NCBI RefSeq assembly: GCF_008704995.1 | Contig: NZ_CP023747.1 | Span: 5,363,501-5,427,500, forward strand | Direction: 5' to 3' | Source of the DNA: Streptomyces nodosus | Lineage (GTDB): Bacteria; Actinomycetota; Actinomycetes; Streptomycetales; Streptomycetaceae | Length of the DNA: 64,000 nucleotides | Notes under the pieces: model-generated | What the model was told of the DNA's origin: nothing | The model's database searches: none | What the model saw: only the letters and a program-made list of their open reading frames with translations | Program-made: the position numbers and the translations under genes | Part shown: positions 1 to 8,031 of the stretch, in pieces | How positions within the stretch are numbered: position 1 is the first letter of the stretch | Layout: each line of letters opens with the position of its first letter

Positions 1-303
1 GACCTCGGAGTCAACCCGAGCAATGACGGCAACATCATCCGTGTGGTGTTCCCCGAGCTCACCGAGGAGCGCCGCCGCGAGTACATCAAGGTCGCCAAGG
101 GCAAGGGCGAGGACGCCAAGGTCTCGATCCGCTCCGTGCGGCGCAAGGCCAAGGACGCCATCGACAAGCTGATCAAGGACGGCGAGGTCGGCGAGGACGA
201 GGGCCGCCGGGCGGAGAAGGAGCTCGACGACACCACCGCGAAGTATGTCGCGCAGGTGGACGAGCTGCTCAAGCACAAGGAAGCGGAGCTTCTCGAAGTC
301 TGA
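1..303 (+). CDS. frr: Ribosome recycling factor, C-terminal part (5' end outside window)
   Basis: The window opens inside this gene in frame 1, and 100 codons remain before the TGA at 301-303. The visible part is the conserved C-terminal half of ribosome recycling factor: NPSNDGNIIRVVFPELTEERR, then a highly charged helical stretch (KVAKGKGEDAKVSIRSVRRKA) and the final long helix ending KHKEAELLEV. With EF-G, RRF splits post-termination ribosomes so that the subunits can be reused. Its stop codon overlaps the ATG of cdsA by one base (TGATG), so the two genes are translationally coupled. The missing N-terminal part should be roughly 85 residues. Identification is secure from the NPSNDGNIIRV motif and the order frr-cdsA, which is conserved in bacteria. 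Confidence 0.95.
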   Translation, partial: DLGVNPSNDGNIIRVVFPELTEERRREYIKVAKGKGEDAKVSIRSVRRKAKDAIDKLIKDGEVGEDEGRRAEKELDDTTAKYVAQVDELLKHKEAELLEV

Positions 304-1397
304 TGAACGACTCTTCCTGGAGGGCGCCGTCACAGACCGGGTACCGGGGGCCCACCGACCGGGCGCCGTTCCAGGGCGCCGGTGCGGCGGGTCCCGCGTA
401 CGATGCGCAGGACGCCCCGCAGACTCGCCCCATGCCCATCGTGCCCGACGTACCCGCACAAGGCGGAGACCAGGACGACGATCCGGGGGCTGCTCGGCCG
501 GGCGGCCCCTTCTTCCGCGACGAGACGCAGAATCCGGAGCCCATGCCCCACGCCTCGCAGCCGGCGCCCGCACCGCAGAAGAAGACCGCGGGCCGTGACC
601 TGGGAGCGGCCATAGGGGTCGGCATCGGGCTCGGCGTCGTGATCGTGGCGTCGTTGTTCATCGTCAAGGCCGTGTTCGTCGGTGTCATAGCGGTCGCCGT
701 CGTGGTGGGCCTGTGGGAACTGACGAAGCGGCTTCAGGAGCGCAAGGACATCAAGGCGCCCCTCGTCCCGCTGGCGGTCGGCGGCGCGGCGATGATCGTC
801 GCCGGGTATGTGCGGGGTGCCGAGGGCGCCTGGGTGGCGATGGCGCTCACCGCGCTCGCGGTCCTGGTCTGGCGCATGACGGAGCCGCCCGAGGGTTATC
901 TGAAGGACGTCACGGCGGGGCTCTTCGCGGCCTTCTACGTGCCGTTCCTGGCCACCTTCGTGGCCCTGATGCTGACGGCACAGGACGGCCCGCAGCGGGT
1001 GCTGACCTTCCTGGTGCTGACCGTCGTCAGTGACACGGGCGCCTATGCGGTCGGCTGGCGCTTCGGCCGGCACAAGCTCGCCCCGCGCATCAGCCCCGGC
1101 AAGACCCGCGAGGGCCTTATCGGGGCGGTCCTCTTCGCGATGGCGGCGGGCGCGCTGTGCATGCAGTACCTGATCGACGGCGGTTCGTGGTGGCAGGGGA
1201 TCCTGCTGGGCCTCGCGGTGGCGGCCAGCGCCACCCTCGGCGACCTCGGCGAGTCCATGATCAAGCGTGACCTGGGCATCAAGGACATGGGCACGCTGCT
1301 GCCCGGGCACGGCGGCATCATGGACCGGCTGGACTCGCTGCTGCCCACCGCGCCGGTGGTGTGGCTGCTGCTGGTGCTGTTCGTCGGAAGCGGCTGA
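303..1397 (+). CDS. cdsA: Phosphatidate cytidylyltransferase (CDP-diacylglycerol synthase)
   Basis: The 364-residue integral membrane enzyme makes CDP-diacylglycerol from phosphatidate and CTP, the precursor of phosphatidylinositol, cardiolipin and other actinobacterial lipids. The C-terminal part carries the family signature, S-M-I-K-R-D followed by K-D-M-G and L-P-G-H-G-G-I-M-D-R (about residues 318-346), and the upstream motif SDTGAYAVGWRFGRHKLAPR is also typical. About eight hydrophobic segments follow a Pro/Gly-rich cytoplasmic N-terminus of about 90 residues. That extension is longer than in E. coli CdsA but common in Streptomyces. The ATG at 303 overlaps the frr stop, which fixes the start. 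A strong hairpin follows 27 bases after the stop. Confidence 0.95.
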   Translation: MNDSSWRAPSQTGYRGPTDRAPFQGAGAAGPAYDAQDAPQTRPMPIVPDVPAQGGDQDDDPGAARPGGPFFRDETQNPEPMPHASQPAPAPQKKTAGRDLGAAIGVGIGLGVVIVASLFIVKAVFVGVIAVAVVVGLWELTKRLQERKDIKAPLVPLAVGGAAMIVAGYVRGAEGAWVAMALTALAVLVWRMTEPPEGYLKDVTAGLFAAFYVPFLATFVALMLTAQDGPQRVLTFLVLTVVSDTGAYAVGWRFGRHKLAPRISPGKTREGLIGAVLFAMAAGALCMQYLIDGGSWWQGILLGLAVAASATLGDLGESMIKRDLGIKDMGTLLPGHGGIMDRLDSLLPTAPVVWLLLVLFVGSG

Positions 1398-1423
1398 CCC
1401 GCGCGCCCCGGCGCACGGACGGA

Positions 1424-1452
1424 AAGGGCCCGCGGCCGTGCCGCGGGCCCTT
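1424..1452. terminator. Bidirectional hairpin terminator after cdsA
   Basis: A perfect 12-bp stem (1424-1435 with 1441-1452) encloses a 5-base loop. The stem begins AAGGGCCC and ends GGGCCCTT, so it has an A/T closing edge on both strands. It lies between cdsA and the convergent small gene at 1467-1643 and can serve both. Confidence 0.8.
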
Positions 1453-1466
1453 CGTGCGTCCCGGGG

Positions 1467-1643
1467 TCATCCGGTCCCGATGTCGTCCGCCCGTTCGCCC
1501 TCCGCCTGGGACGGCTCGGTCCTGGGGACGTCCGGGTGCTGCTCCACCGCCGAACGCTCGGCCGGCTCGTCGCGCTCACCCTCCGCCTGGGAGGGGGTGT
1601 GGGAGTACAGCCCCGCGTCGTAGTCCGAGGCTCCGGTTCTCAT
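1467..1643 (-). CDS. Small acidic hypothetical protein with duplicated PSQAEGER motif
   Basis: This is a 58-residue reading frame on the minus strand, convergent with cdsA. I choose the ATG at 1643 because it is preceded by AAGGGAGG at a 6-base spacing. An upstream in-frame ATG at 1667 would give 66 residues but has a poorer ribosome binding site. The protein is hydrophilic and rich in Glu, Asp and Ser, with no membrane segment or cysteine. The octapeptide PSQAEGER occurs twice (about residues 17-24 and 44-51), each copy followed by acidic residues, suggesting an internal duplication. I do not recognise a domain. The good ribosome site and the terminator facing its 3' end argue that it is real. 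Confidence 0.6.
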   Translation of the reverse strand: MRTGASDYDAGLYSHTPSQAEGERDEPAERSAVEQHPDVPRTEPSQAEGERADDIGTG

Positions 1644-1879
1644 GGTGGGCCTCCCTTGCTCGCTCATCTCCCATGCTGCTCCCCGGACCGCTCGGCGGCC
1701 AGGGCGGCCGGCGCCCTGTCTCCCACGGACGGTCGCCGACGATCACCCCAGGGACCGCCCCGCGCCGCCGCATGCTCCTGGCCATGGGGCGCGCCCACCC
1801 ACGAGGACCGGCGAGGCCGCCGCTGAGTCGCTCGGACGCTCGCTGGAACCGCCGCCGGACCGGGCGCGCCGCATCCGTT

Positions 1880-1945
1880 GCCGGGTCGTCGCCGGGTCGT
1901 CGCCGGGTCGTCGCCGGGTCGTCGCGGGGTCGTCGGCGGCTCGTC
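1880..1945. repeat. Six tandem copies of an 11-bp unit upstream of rlmN
   Basis: Four exact head-to-tail copies of GCCGGGTCGTC (1880-1923) are followed by a copy with one change (1924-1934) and a more diverged sixth copy (1935-1945). An 11-bp period is close to one helical turn and is not a multiple of three, so this is unlikely to be coding. It lies about 95 bases before the rlmN start in the otherwise empty stretch 1644-2039. Nothing else was recognised in that stretch. Confidence 0.85.
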
Positions 1946-2039
1946 CGAGGGCGGCCGGCGGCCGACGACGACGGGCGGCGACCACCGTGCGGCCTTCGGC
2001 CCCAGGTCACCCGATTGGATCTGCGACACTGGTACGGCC

Positions 2040-3146
2040 ATGCCTAAGCCCGGAGAACTCACTTTCGTCGCGCCGCGCGGAGCCAAGAAGCCGCCGCGGC
2101 ACCTTGCCGATCTCACGCCCGCCGAGCGCAAGGAGGCGGTCGCGGAGATCGGTGAGAAGCCGTTCCGCGCCAAGCAGCTCTCGCAGCACTACTTCGCCCG
2201 GTACGCGCACGATCCGGAGCAGTGGACCGACATCCCCGCCGGCTCCCGCGCCAGGCTCCAGGAGGCACTGCTCCCGGAGCTGATGACGGTCGTACGGCAT
2301 CTGTCGACCGACCAGGACACCACGCGCAAGACGCTGTGGCGGCTCTTCGACGGGACGCTCGTCGAGTCCGTGCTGATGCGCTATCCCGACCGGGTCACCA
2401 TGTGCATCAGCTCCCAGGCGGGCTGCGGCATGAACTGCCCCTTCTGTGCCACCGGCCAGGCCGGTCTGGACCGCAATCTGTCCACCGCCGAGATCGTGCA
2501 CCAGATCGTGGACGGCATGCGGGCGCTGCGCGACGGGGAGATCCCGGGCGGTCCCGCGCGGCTGTCCAACATCGTTTTCATGGGCATGGGCGAGCCCCTC
2601 GCCAACTACGGGCGCGTCGTGGGCGCCATCCGCGCGCTCACCGACCCCGCGCCGGACGGGGTGGGGCTCTCCCAGCGCGGCATCACCGTGTCGACCGTCG
2701 GACTGGTGCCGGCCATCCACCGCTTCGCCGACGAGGGCTTCAAGTGCCGGCTCGCCGTCTCGCTGCACGCGCCGGACGACGAGCTGAGGGACACCCTCGT
2801 CCCCGTCAACACCCGGTGGAAGGTGCGCGAGGTCCTGGACGCCGGGTTCGGGTACGTGGAGCGGTCCGGGCGTCGGTTGTCCATCGAGTACGCCCTGATC
2901 CGGGACATCAACGACCAGGCGTGGCGCGGTGATCTGCTCGGCCGGCTGCTCAAGGGCAAGCCCGTCCATGTGAATCTGATCCCGCTGAACCCGACGCCCG
3001 GCTCCAAGTGGACCGCGTCACGTCCCGAGGACGAGAAGGCGTTCGTCGAGGCGATCGCCGCCCATGGGGTGCCGGTGACCGTCCGGGACACCCGTGGTCA
3101 GGAGATCGACGGGGCGTGCGGTCAGCTGGCGGCCACCGAGCGGTAG
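2040..3146 (+). CDS. rlmN: Dual-specificity 23S rRNA / tRNA adenine-C2 methyltransferase (radical SAM)
   Basis: RlmN methylates C2 of A2503 in 23S rRNA and of A37 in a subset of tRNAs. The 368-residue product carries the radical-SAM iron-sulfur motif CGMNCPFC (Cys129, Cys133, Cys136) and the C-terminal cysteine in the DGACGQL segment. That is where the family has its methyl-carrying cysteine. The N-terminal domain has the expected FRAKQLSQHYF motif, and VSLHAPDDELRDTLVPVN is also family-typical. I start at the ATG at 2040, which gives the usual length, although the open frame continues upstream through the repeat region. No clear Shine-Dalgarno precedes this ATG. The stop at 3146 is followed almost at once by the thiamine riboswitch leader. 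Confidence 0.95.
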   Translation: MPKPGELTFVAPRGAKKPPRHLADLTPAERKEAVAEIGEKPFRAKQLSQHYFARYAHDPEQWTDIPAGSRARLQEALLPELMTVVRHLSTDQDTTRKTLWRLFDGTLVESVLMRYPDRVTMCISSQAGCGMNCPFCATGQAGLDRNLSTAEIVHQIVDGMRALRDGEIPGGPARLSNIVFMGMGEPLANYGRVVGAIRALTDPAPDGVGLSQRGITVSTVGLVPAIHRFADEGFKCRLAVSLHAPDDELRDTLVPVNTRWKVREVLDAGFGYVERSGRRLSIEYALIRDINDQAWRGDLLGRLLKGKPVHVNLIPLNPTPGSKWTASRPEDEKAFVEAIAAHGVPVTVRDTRGQEIDGACGQLAATER

Positions 3147-3172
3147 TCTGAGGCCGTTCATATCTTCATATT

Positions 3173-3262
3173 CCGACAGGGGAGCGCCACAGCGCTGAGA
3201 GTGCGGTGTCGACCGCAGACCCTCTGAACCTCGCCCAGGTCATTCTGGGTAGGAAGTTCGGT
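3173..3262 (+). promoter_or_regulatory. TPP (thiamine pyrophosphate) riboswitch aptamer
   Basis: The stretch contains the conserved TPP aptamer blocks in order. GGGGAGC forms the P1/P2 side at about 3179-3185, CTGAGAGTGC lies at 3195-3204, ACCCTCTGAACCT at 3219-3231, the P4/P5 hairpin pairs CCCAGG with TCTGGG (3234-3249), and TAGGAAG closes it. It sits 93 bases before the start of a thiamine-binding protein gene, which is the expected context. In this family high TPP lowers expression of the downstream transporter. Confidence 0.92.
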
Positions 3263-3280
3263 CTTCACTCGAGCTGTTGC

Positions 3281-3318
3281 GCCCTGCCCGGGTTCCCTTC
3301 GGGGTTCCCGGGCAGGGC
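3281..3318 (+). terminator. Strong hairpin with UUCG tetraloop downstream of the TPP aptamer
   Basis: A perfect 12-bp GC-rich stem pairs 3281-3292 with 3307-3318, and inside it CCC-TTCG-GGG adds a UUCG tetraloop helix. No run of T follows, so it may act as a Streptomyces-type terminator within the leader. It could equally be a constitutive structural element that sets the distance to the ribosome site hairpin at 3325-3349. Its role in the expression platform is inferred. Confidence 0.6.
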
Positions 3319-3324
3319 CGCGTC

Positions 3325-3349
3325 TCTTCCTGGTCACCTTCCAGGAGGA
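3325..3349 (+). promoter_or_regulatory. Hairpin that can sequester the thiB ribosome binding site
   Basis: TCTTCCTGG (3325-3333) can pair with CCAGGAGGA (3341-3349) around a 7-base loop, giving nine pairs with one U-G wobble. The right arm contains the AGGAGGA Shine-Dalgarno of thiB, whose GTG is at 3355. This is the arrangement expected for translational control by the TPP riboswitch. Pairing was judged by eye. Confidence 0.6.
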
Positions 3350-3354
3350 ATTCA

Positions 3355-4446
3355 GTGAGCATCACCGGCAGGCAGTTCGCGGCCGTGGCCGTCGGGCTGG
3401 GCATGGTCACGCTGTCCGCATGCGGATCGTCCGGATCGTCCGGCTCCACGGGCGGGAGCGGCGGTTCCAAGACCGTGACCCTGGTCAGCCATGACTCGTG
3501 GGCGGTCTCCAAGAGCGTCCTGGCGGACTTCGAGAAGCAGTCCGGATACACCGTCAAGGTCCTCAAGGACGGCGACGCCGGCCAGGCCGTCAACAAGGCG
3601 ATCCTCACCAAGGACAACCCGCAGGGCGATGTCTTCTTCGGCGTCGACAACACCCTGCTCTCGCGGGCGCTCGACAACGGGCTGTTCCAGTCGTACCGGC
3701 CGAAGGACTACGACACGGTCGCGAGCCGGTACCGGGCCGACGAGACCGAGCACCGGGTCACGCCGATCGACACCGGTGACATCTGCGTCAACTACGACAA
3801 GAAGTACTTCGCCGACCACAAGCTGACCCCGCCCGCCGGCTTCGACGACCTCATCAAGCCCGCGTACAAGAACCTGCTGGTCACCGAGAACGCCGCCACC
3901 TCCTCGCCCGGCCTCGGCTTTCTGCTCGGCACCGCCGCCAAGTACGGGGACGGGGGCTGGCAGGACTACTGGAAGAAGCTGAAGGCCAACGGCGTCAAGG
4001 TCGTCGACGGCTGGGAGCAGGCCTACGACCAGGAGTTCTCCGGTTCGGCGGGCGGCCGCAAGGCCGGCGGCGACCGGCCGCTGGTCGTCTCCTACGCCTC
4101 CTCGCCGCCCGCCGAGGTCATCTACGCCGACCCCCGGCCGAAGACCGCGCCGACCGGGGTGGCCCAGGGCACCTGTTTCCGGCAGATCGAGTACGCCGGG
4201 CTGCTCAGCAACGCCAGGAACACCGAGGGCGGCAAGGCACTCCTCGACTTCCTGCTCACCGAGAAGTTCCAGCAGGACATGCCGCTGAACATGTTCGTCT
4301 ACCCGGTGCGGGAGAGCGCCGAGGTCCCGGCGGACTTCGCCGAGTACGGCCCCCAGGCCAAGGACCCCGAGACCATGGCGCCCGACCGGATCGCCGCCGA
4401 CCGTGACCAGTGGGTCAAGTCGTGGACCTCGCTCGTACTGAAGTAG
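3355..4446 (+). CDS. thiB: Thiamine ABC transporter substrate-binding lipoprotein
   Basis: This 363-residue exported lipoprotein is the likely thiamine receptor of the ThiBPQ importer. The GTG at 3355 follows AGGAGGAA at five bases; an open frame continues upstream into the riboswitch but is not used. The N-terminus is a short signal peptide ending in the lipobox LSAC (Cys about residue 23), followed by a Ser/Gly linker. The mature part is an iron/thiamine-type periplasmic-binding fold beginning KTVTLVSHDSWAVSKSVL, with GVDNTLLSRALDNG and VTENAATSSPGLGFLLGTA as in ThiB proteins. The riboswitch immediately upstream and the thiP and thiQ genes downstream support thiamine as the ligand rather than iron. 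Its 3' end overlaps thiP. Confidence 0.9.
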   Translation: MSITGRQFAAVAVGLGMVTLSACGSSGSSGSTGGSGGSKTVTLVSHDSWAVSKSVLADFEKQSGYTVKVLKDGDAGQAVNKAILTKDNPQGDVFFGVDNTLLSRALDNGLFQSYRPKDYDTVASRYRADETEHRVTPIDTGDICVNYDKKYFADHKLTPPAGFDDLIKPAYKNLLVTENAATSSPGLGFLLGTAAKYGDGGWQDYWKKLKANGVKVVDGWEQAYDQEFSGSAGGRKAGGDRPLVVSYASSPPAEVIYADPRPKTAPTGVAQGTCFRQIEYAGLLSNARNTEGGKALLDFLLTEKFQQDMPLNMFVYPVRESAEVPADFAEYGPQAKDPETMAPDRIAADRDQWVKSWTSLVLK

Positions 4447-6092
4447 CCCCCCGGCCGCGCCGCGGCGGGAACGCGGCGCGGCTCGGTCTGATGGCCCTGC
4501 CCGTCGCGTTCTTCGCGGTGTTCTTCGCCTACCCGGTCACCGCGATCGTCCGGCGGGGTCTGCGGGACGGCGGGAGCTGGCAGTGGGGCCGGATCACCGA
4601 GGTGCTCACGGACCCCGGCATCGGCCATGTGCTGTGGTTCACCACCTGGCAGGCGCTCGCCTCCACCGCTCTCACCCTGCTGGTGGCGCTCCCCGGCGCC
4701 CAGGTGTTCGCACGCTACGACTTCCCGGGCAAGCAGCTGCTGCGGGCCGTCGTCACCGTGCCGTTCGTGCTGCCGACGGTCGTGGTCGGCACGGCCTTCC
4801 TGGCGCTCGTGGGCCGCGGCGGGCTGCTGGACGACCTGTGGGGGGTACGGCTCGACACGACCGTCTGGGCCATCCTGCTCGCCCATGTCTTCTTCAACTA
4901 CGCCGTGGTCGTCCGCACGGTCGGCGGCCTCTGGGCGCAGCTCGACCCGCGTCAGGAGGAGGCGGCCCGGATGCTGGGCGCCTCCCGGTTCGCGGCCTGG
5001 CGCAGGGTGACGCTGCCCGCGCTGGGCCCGGCGGTCGCCGCCGCCGCGCTGATGGTGTTCCTGTTCACGTTCACCTCCTTCGGTGTGGTGCAGATCCTGG
5101 GCGGCCCCACCTTCTCCACGCTGGAGGTGGAGATCTACCGGCAGACCTCGCAGATCTTCGACCTGACCACGGCCGCCGTGCTGACGCTGGTGCAGTTCCT
5201 CGCGGTGGGCGCGATCCTCCTGGTGCACGCCTGGACCGTGCGGCGCCGGGAGAGCGCGCTGCGGCTGGTCGACCCGTCCCTGACCGCGCGCCGGCCGCGC
5301 GGGGCGGCTCAGTGGGCGCTGCTCGGCTCGGTCCTTCTCACCGTGGCCGTCCTGCTGGTGCTGCCGCCGGCCGTCCTCGTCCAACGCTCGCTCGACGCCC
5401 CCGGGTTCGGCTACTACACGGCGCTGACCCATGACGACAGCGGGGTCTTCCTGGTAGCGCCGGTCACCGCGATCGGCACCTCGCTGCGCTACGCCGTCGC
5501 GGCCACGCTGATCGCCGTGCTGATCGGCGGACTGGCCGCGGCGGCCCTCGCCCGCAGGGACGCCGGCCGTCTGGTGCGGGGCTTCGACGCCCTGCTGATG
5601 CTGCCGCTCGGGGTGTCGGCCGTGACCGTCGGCTTCGGGTTTCTGATCACCCTCGACCGGCCGCCGCTGGATCTGCGCGGCTCCTGGATCCTGGTGCCGC
5701 TCGCCCAGGCGCTGGTGGGCGTGCCCTTCGTGGTGCGTACCCTGCTGCCCGTGCTGCGGGCCGTGGACGAGCGGCTGCGGGAGGCGGCCGCCGTGCTCGG
5801 GGCGTCGCCCTGGCGGGTGTGGCGCGAGGTCGATCTGCCGATCGTACGGCGGGCGCTGCTGATCGCCGCCGGATTCGCCTTCGCCGTGTCCCTGGGCGAG
5901 TTCGGGGCGACCGTGTTCATCGCGCGGCCCGACAATCCCACCCTTCCGGTCGCGGTGGCACGGTTGCTCGGACGGCCCGGCGATCTCAACTACGGCCAGG
6001 CCATGGCCCTCTCGACGATTCTGATGGTGGTGTGCGCGGTGGCGTTGCTGGTTCTGGAAAGGCTGCGCACGGACCGGACGGGGGAGTTCTGA
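4410..6092 (+). CDS. thiP: Thiamine ABC transporter permease, fused two-domain type
   Basis: The 560-residue protein has about twelve membrane segments arranged as two homologous permease halves, as in ThiP and FbpB-like transporters. Each half has an EAA loop that contacts the ATPase: EEAARMLGASRFAAWRRVTLPAL (about residues 184-206) and REAAAVLGASPWRVWREVDLP (about 460-480). Together with ThiB and ThiQ it imports thiamine or its phosphate esters. The longest frame starts at GTG 4410, 37 bases inside thiB; a second GTG at 4422 is equally possible because neither has a good ribosome site. Overlap with thiB and the three-base gap to thiQ indicate one translationally coupled operon. Confidence 0.88.
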   Translation: MGQVVDLARTEVAPRPRRGGNAARLGLMALPVAFFAVFFAYPVTAIVRRGLRDGGSWQWGRITEVLTDPGIGHVLWFTTWQALASTALTLLVALPGAQVFARYDFPGKQLLRAVVTVPFVLPTVVVGTAFLALVGRGGLLDDLWGVRLDTTVWAILLAHVFFNYAVVVRTVGGLWAQLDPRQEEAARMLGASRFAAWRRVTLPALGPAVAAAALMVFLFTFTSFGVVQILGGPTFSTLEVEIYRQTSQIFDLTTAAVLTLVQFLAVGAILLVHAWTVRRRESALRLVDPSLTARRPRGAAQWALLGSVLLTVAVLLVLPPAVLVQRSLDAPGFGYYTALTHDDSGVFLVAPVTAIGTSLRYAVAATLIAVLIGGLAAAALARRDAGRLVRGFDALLMLPLGVSAVTVGFGFLITLDRPPLDLRGSWILVPLAQALVGVPFVVRTLLPVLRAVDERLREAAAVLGASPWRVWREVDLPIVRRALLIAAGFAFAVSLGEFGATVFIARPDNPTLPVAVARLLGRPGDLNYGQAMALSTILMVVCAVALLVLERLRTDRTGEF

Positions 6093-6094
6093 CG

Positions 6095-7129
6095 ATGCTC
6101 AGGCTGGAGGGAGCGTCCGTACGCTTCGCGGGGCGTGCCGCGCTCGACGGGATCGATCTGGCGGTCGCCGAGCATGAGATCGTCTGTGTGCTCGGGCCCA
6201 GCGGCAGCGGCAAGTCGACCCTGCTGCGCGGTGTGGCCGGGCTGCAACCCCTCGACGGCGGACGGCTGTTCCTGGACGGCCGGGACCTCGCCGGGGTGCC
6301 CGCGCACCGGCGCGGCGTCGGTCTGATGTTCCAGGACCACCAGCTGTTCCCGCAGCGGGACGTCGGCCGAAACGTCGCCTTCGGGCTCCGGATGCGGGGC
6401 GCCGCCCGTGCCGAACAGGAGGCGCGCGTACAGGAGCTGCTGGAACTCGTCGGACTGCCCGGGGCCGCGCGCCGGGCGGTGGCGACGCTCTCCGGCGGTG
6501 AGCAGCAGCGGGTCGCGCTCGCCCGTGCCCTCGCGCCCCGGCCGCGGCTGCTGATGCTGGACGAACCGCTGGGCCAGCTGGACCGGTCGCTGCGCGAACG
6601 CCTGGTCGTGGAACTGCGCGAGCTGTTCGGACGGTTGGGGACGACCGTGCTCGCCGTGACACACGACCAGGGGGAGGCCTTCGCGCTCGCCGACCGGGTG
6701 GTGGTGATGCGCGAGGGACGGATCGCCCAGGCCGGTACGCCGCTCGAGGTGTGGCAGCGGCCCGCGGACGCCTTCGTGGCGCGCTTCCTCGGCTTCGACA
6801 ACGTGGTGACGGCGACCGTCTCCGGGGGGACCGCGGACACCCCCTGGGGCAGGCTGCCGGTCCCGGAGGGCGCCCGGCAGGGACAGGTGTCGCTGCTGGT
6901 CAGGCCGGCCGGTGTACGGCTCGTGGACCCGGCCGAGGGCCTGCGCTGCACCGTGACCGCACGGACCTTCCGCGGCACCCATGTCGCCGTGCGGCTGGGG
7001 CTCGGGGAGGCACCCGCACTGGAGGCGGCCTGCCCGCTGCGGTCGGCGCCGGAGCCCGGGGACGAGGTCGGGGTCGTGTTCGACCCGGCCGAAGTGGTCG
7101 TGCTCGAAGGCGGCGCTGACGCCCCATGA
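6095..7129 (+). CDS. thiQ: Thiamine ABC transporter ATP-binding protein
   Basis: This 344-residue ATPase energises the thiamine importer. It has Walker A GPSGSGKST (about residues 36-44), a Q-loop in MFQDHQLFPQRDV, the signature LSGGEQQR, Walker B RLLMLDEP, a D-loop and the switch histidine in VTHDQ. A C-terminal region of about 110 residues (LLVRPAGVRLVDPAEG onwards) resembles a TOBE domain, which is longer than in E. coli ThiQ and closer to CysA/PotA-type ATPases. The ATG at 6095 lies two bases after the thiP stop and is preceded by GGGGAG at an 8-base spacing. It is the last gene of the riboswitch-controlled operon. Confidence 0.9.
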   Translation: MLRLEGASVRFAGRAALDGIDLAVAEHEIVCVLGPSGSGKSTLLRGVAGLQPLDGGRLFLDGRDLAGVPAHRRGVGLMFQDHQLFPQRDVGRNVAFGLRMRGAARAEQEARVQELLELVGLPGAARRAVATLSGGEQQRVALARALAPRPRLLMLDEPLGQLDRSLRERLVVELRELFGRLGTTVLAVTHDQGEAFALADRVVVMREGRIAQAGTPLEVWQRPADAFVARFLGFDNVVTATVSGGTADTPWGRLPVPEGARQGQVSLLVRPAGVRLVDPAEGLRCTVTARTFRGTHVAVRLGLGEAPALEAACPLRSAPEPGDEVGVVFDPAEVVVLEGGADAP

Positions 7130-7176
7130 GCTGACGGAACGGCCTGGTGGGACGAGGACCGGCCCGGACACGCAGA

Positions 7177-7204
7177 ACGGCCCGCCCCCGAGGGGACGGG
7201 CCGT
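7177..7204. terminator. Bidirectional terminator between thiQ and the LAETG protein gene
   Basis: ACGGCCCG (7177-7184) pairs with CGGGCCGT (7197-7204), and the inner CCCC/GGGG extends the stem. It lies in the gap between two convergent genes, 48 bases after thiQ and 26 bases after the stop of the minus-strand gene. Confidence 0.75.
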
Positions 7205-7229
7205 CTCGCGTACGGCTGTGACGGAGGCG

Positions 7230-7952
7230 TCAGGCCTTCGACGCGCCGCGGCGACGCATACCGAAGAAGACCGCGCCACCACCGACGACGACCAGAACGG
7301 CGGCGATGCCGGCGATCAGCGGCGTGCTGGAGCTGGAACCGGTCTCGGCCAGGTTCGACGTACCGGCGGCGGGGGAGGGGAAGTTCTCCCCGCCCGCGGC
7401 AGGCGCCGCGCTGTCCGACTCCGAGGCCTCGGCCGACGGCTCGGCGGCCTCGGAGCTCTCCGGGGCCGACGCGGTGGGCTCGACCGTCGCCGGAGCGGTC
7501 TCCTCCGGGGCCGACGGAGTGGTCTCCGAGGGCTCCGGGGCCGGCTCCGAGGAGGCGCAGGCCTTGGACGGTGCGGTCAGGTTCGGCTTGATGTCCTGGT
7601 CGACGAGGTTCTTGCCGGCCTTGACGTGGATGCGGTACGTGGCGCCCGGCGCCCAGTCCTCGGAGAAGGTGACGGTCGCGCCCTCACGGGTGCCGGTGAC
7701 CTCCTTCTCGTCGACCTTGGTCTCCGAGCCGTCCGTCGACAGGAAGACCGAGACGGTGGCCTTCTGACGGGAGCCGTCCTTGTCGGTGACGGTGATGACG
7801 CCCTTCCCGTTGTCGTCGCAGGACGCGACGGCCGAGAAGTCCTTGATGTTGCAGGCGAGTGCGGTTCCGGCCGTGCCGAGCGCGAGCGCGGCGGTGGCGG
7901 AGGCAACGCCGAGAATGCGCACCGTTCGTGAGGTGCGAGAGGATATGGACAC
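7230..7952 (-). CDS. Secreted cell-wall-anchored protein with LAETG sorting signal
   Basis: The 240-residue protein has an N-terminal signal peptide with a hydrophobic core (ILGVASATAALALGTAGTALA). A compact region of about 100 residues with three cysteines follows, then a long Pro/Glu/Ser/Thr/Ala-rich spacer. A C-terminal sorting signal ends it: LAETG, a hydrophobic span (LIAGIAAVLVVVGGGAVFFGM) and RRRGASKA. LAXTG is the motif recognised by class E sortases of Streptomyces, so the protein is probably attached covalently to peptidoglycan. Its function is unknown. No sortase gene is in the window. A promoter with good consensus elements lies upstream, and GAAGGG about 11 bases before the ATG may serve as ribosome site. 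Confidence 0.85.
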   Translation of the reverse strand: MSISSRTSRTVRILGVASATAALALGTAGTALACNIKDFSAVASCDDNGKGVITVTDKDGSRQKATVSVFLSTDGSETKVDEKEVTGTREGATVTFSEDWAPGATYRIHVKAGKNLVDQDIKPNLTAPSKACASSEPAPEPSETTPSAPEETAPATVEPTASAPESSEAAEPSAEASESDSAAPAAGGENFPSPAAGTSNLAETGSSSSTPLIAGIAAVLVVVGGGAVFFGMRRRGASKA

Positions 7953-8031
7953 GTTTACCCTTCACGGGAGCGCAACTGCGGGGGGTTTCAGGGACGTTGC
8001 TGACGCAACAGCCTCCCCATGAGGTGACAGG

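Noticed and set aside
1880..1945. A CRISPR array.
   Set aside because: The units are contiguous 11-bp direct repeats without spacers and no cas genes are present; the same holds for the 15-bp repeat at 48781-48855.
5986..7282. Long minus-strand frames opposite thiQ.
   Set aside because: They are antisense to a well-supported ATPase with intact motifs and start without ribosome sites.
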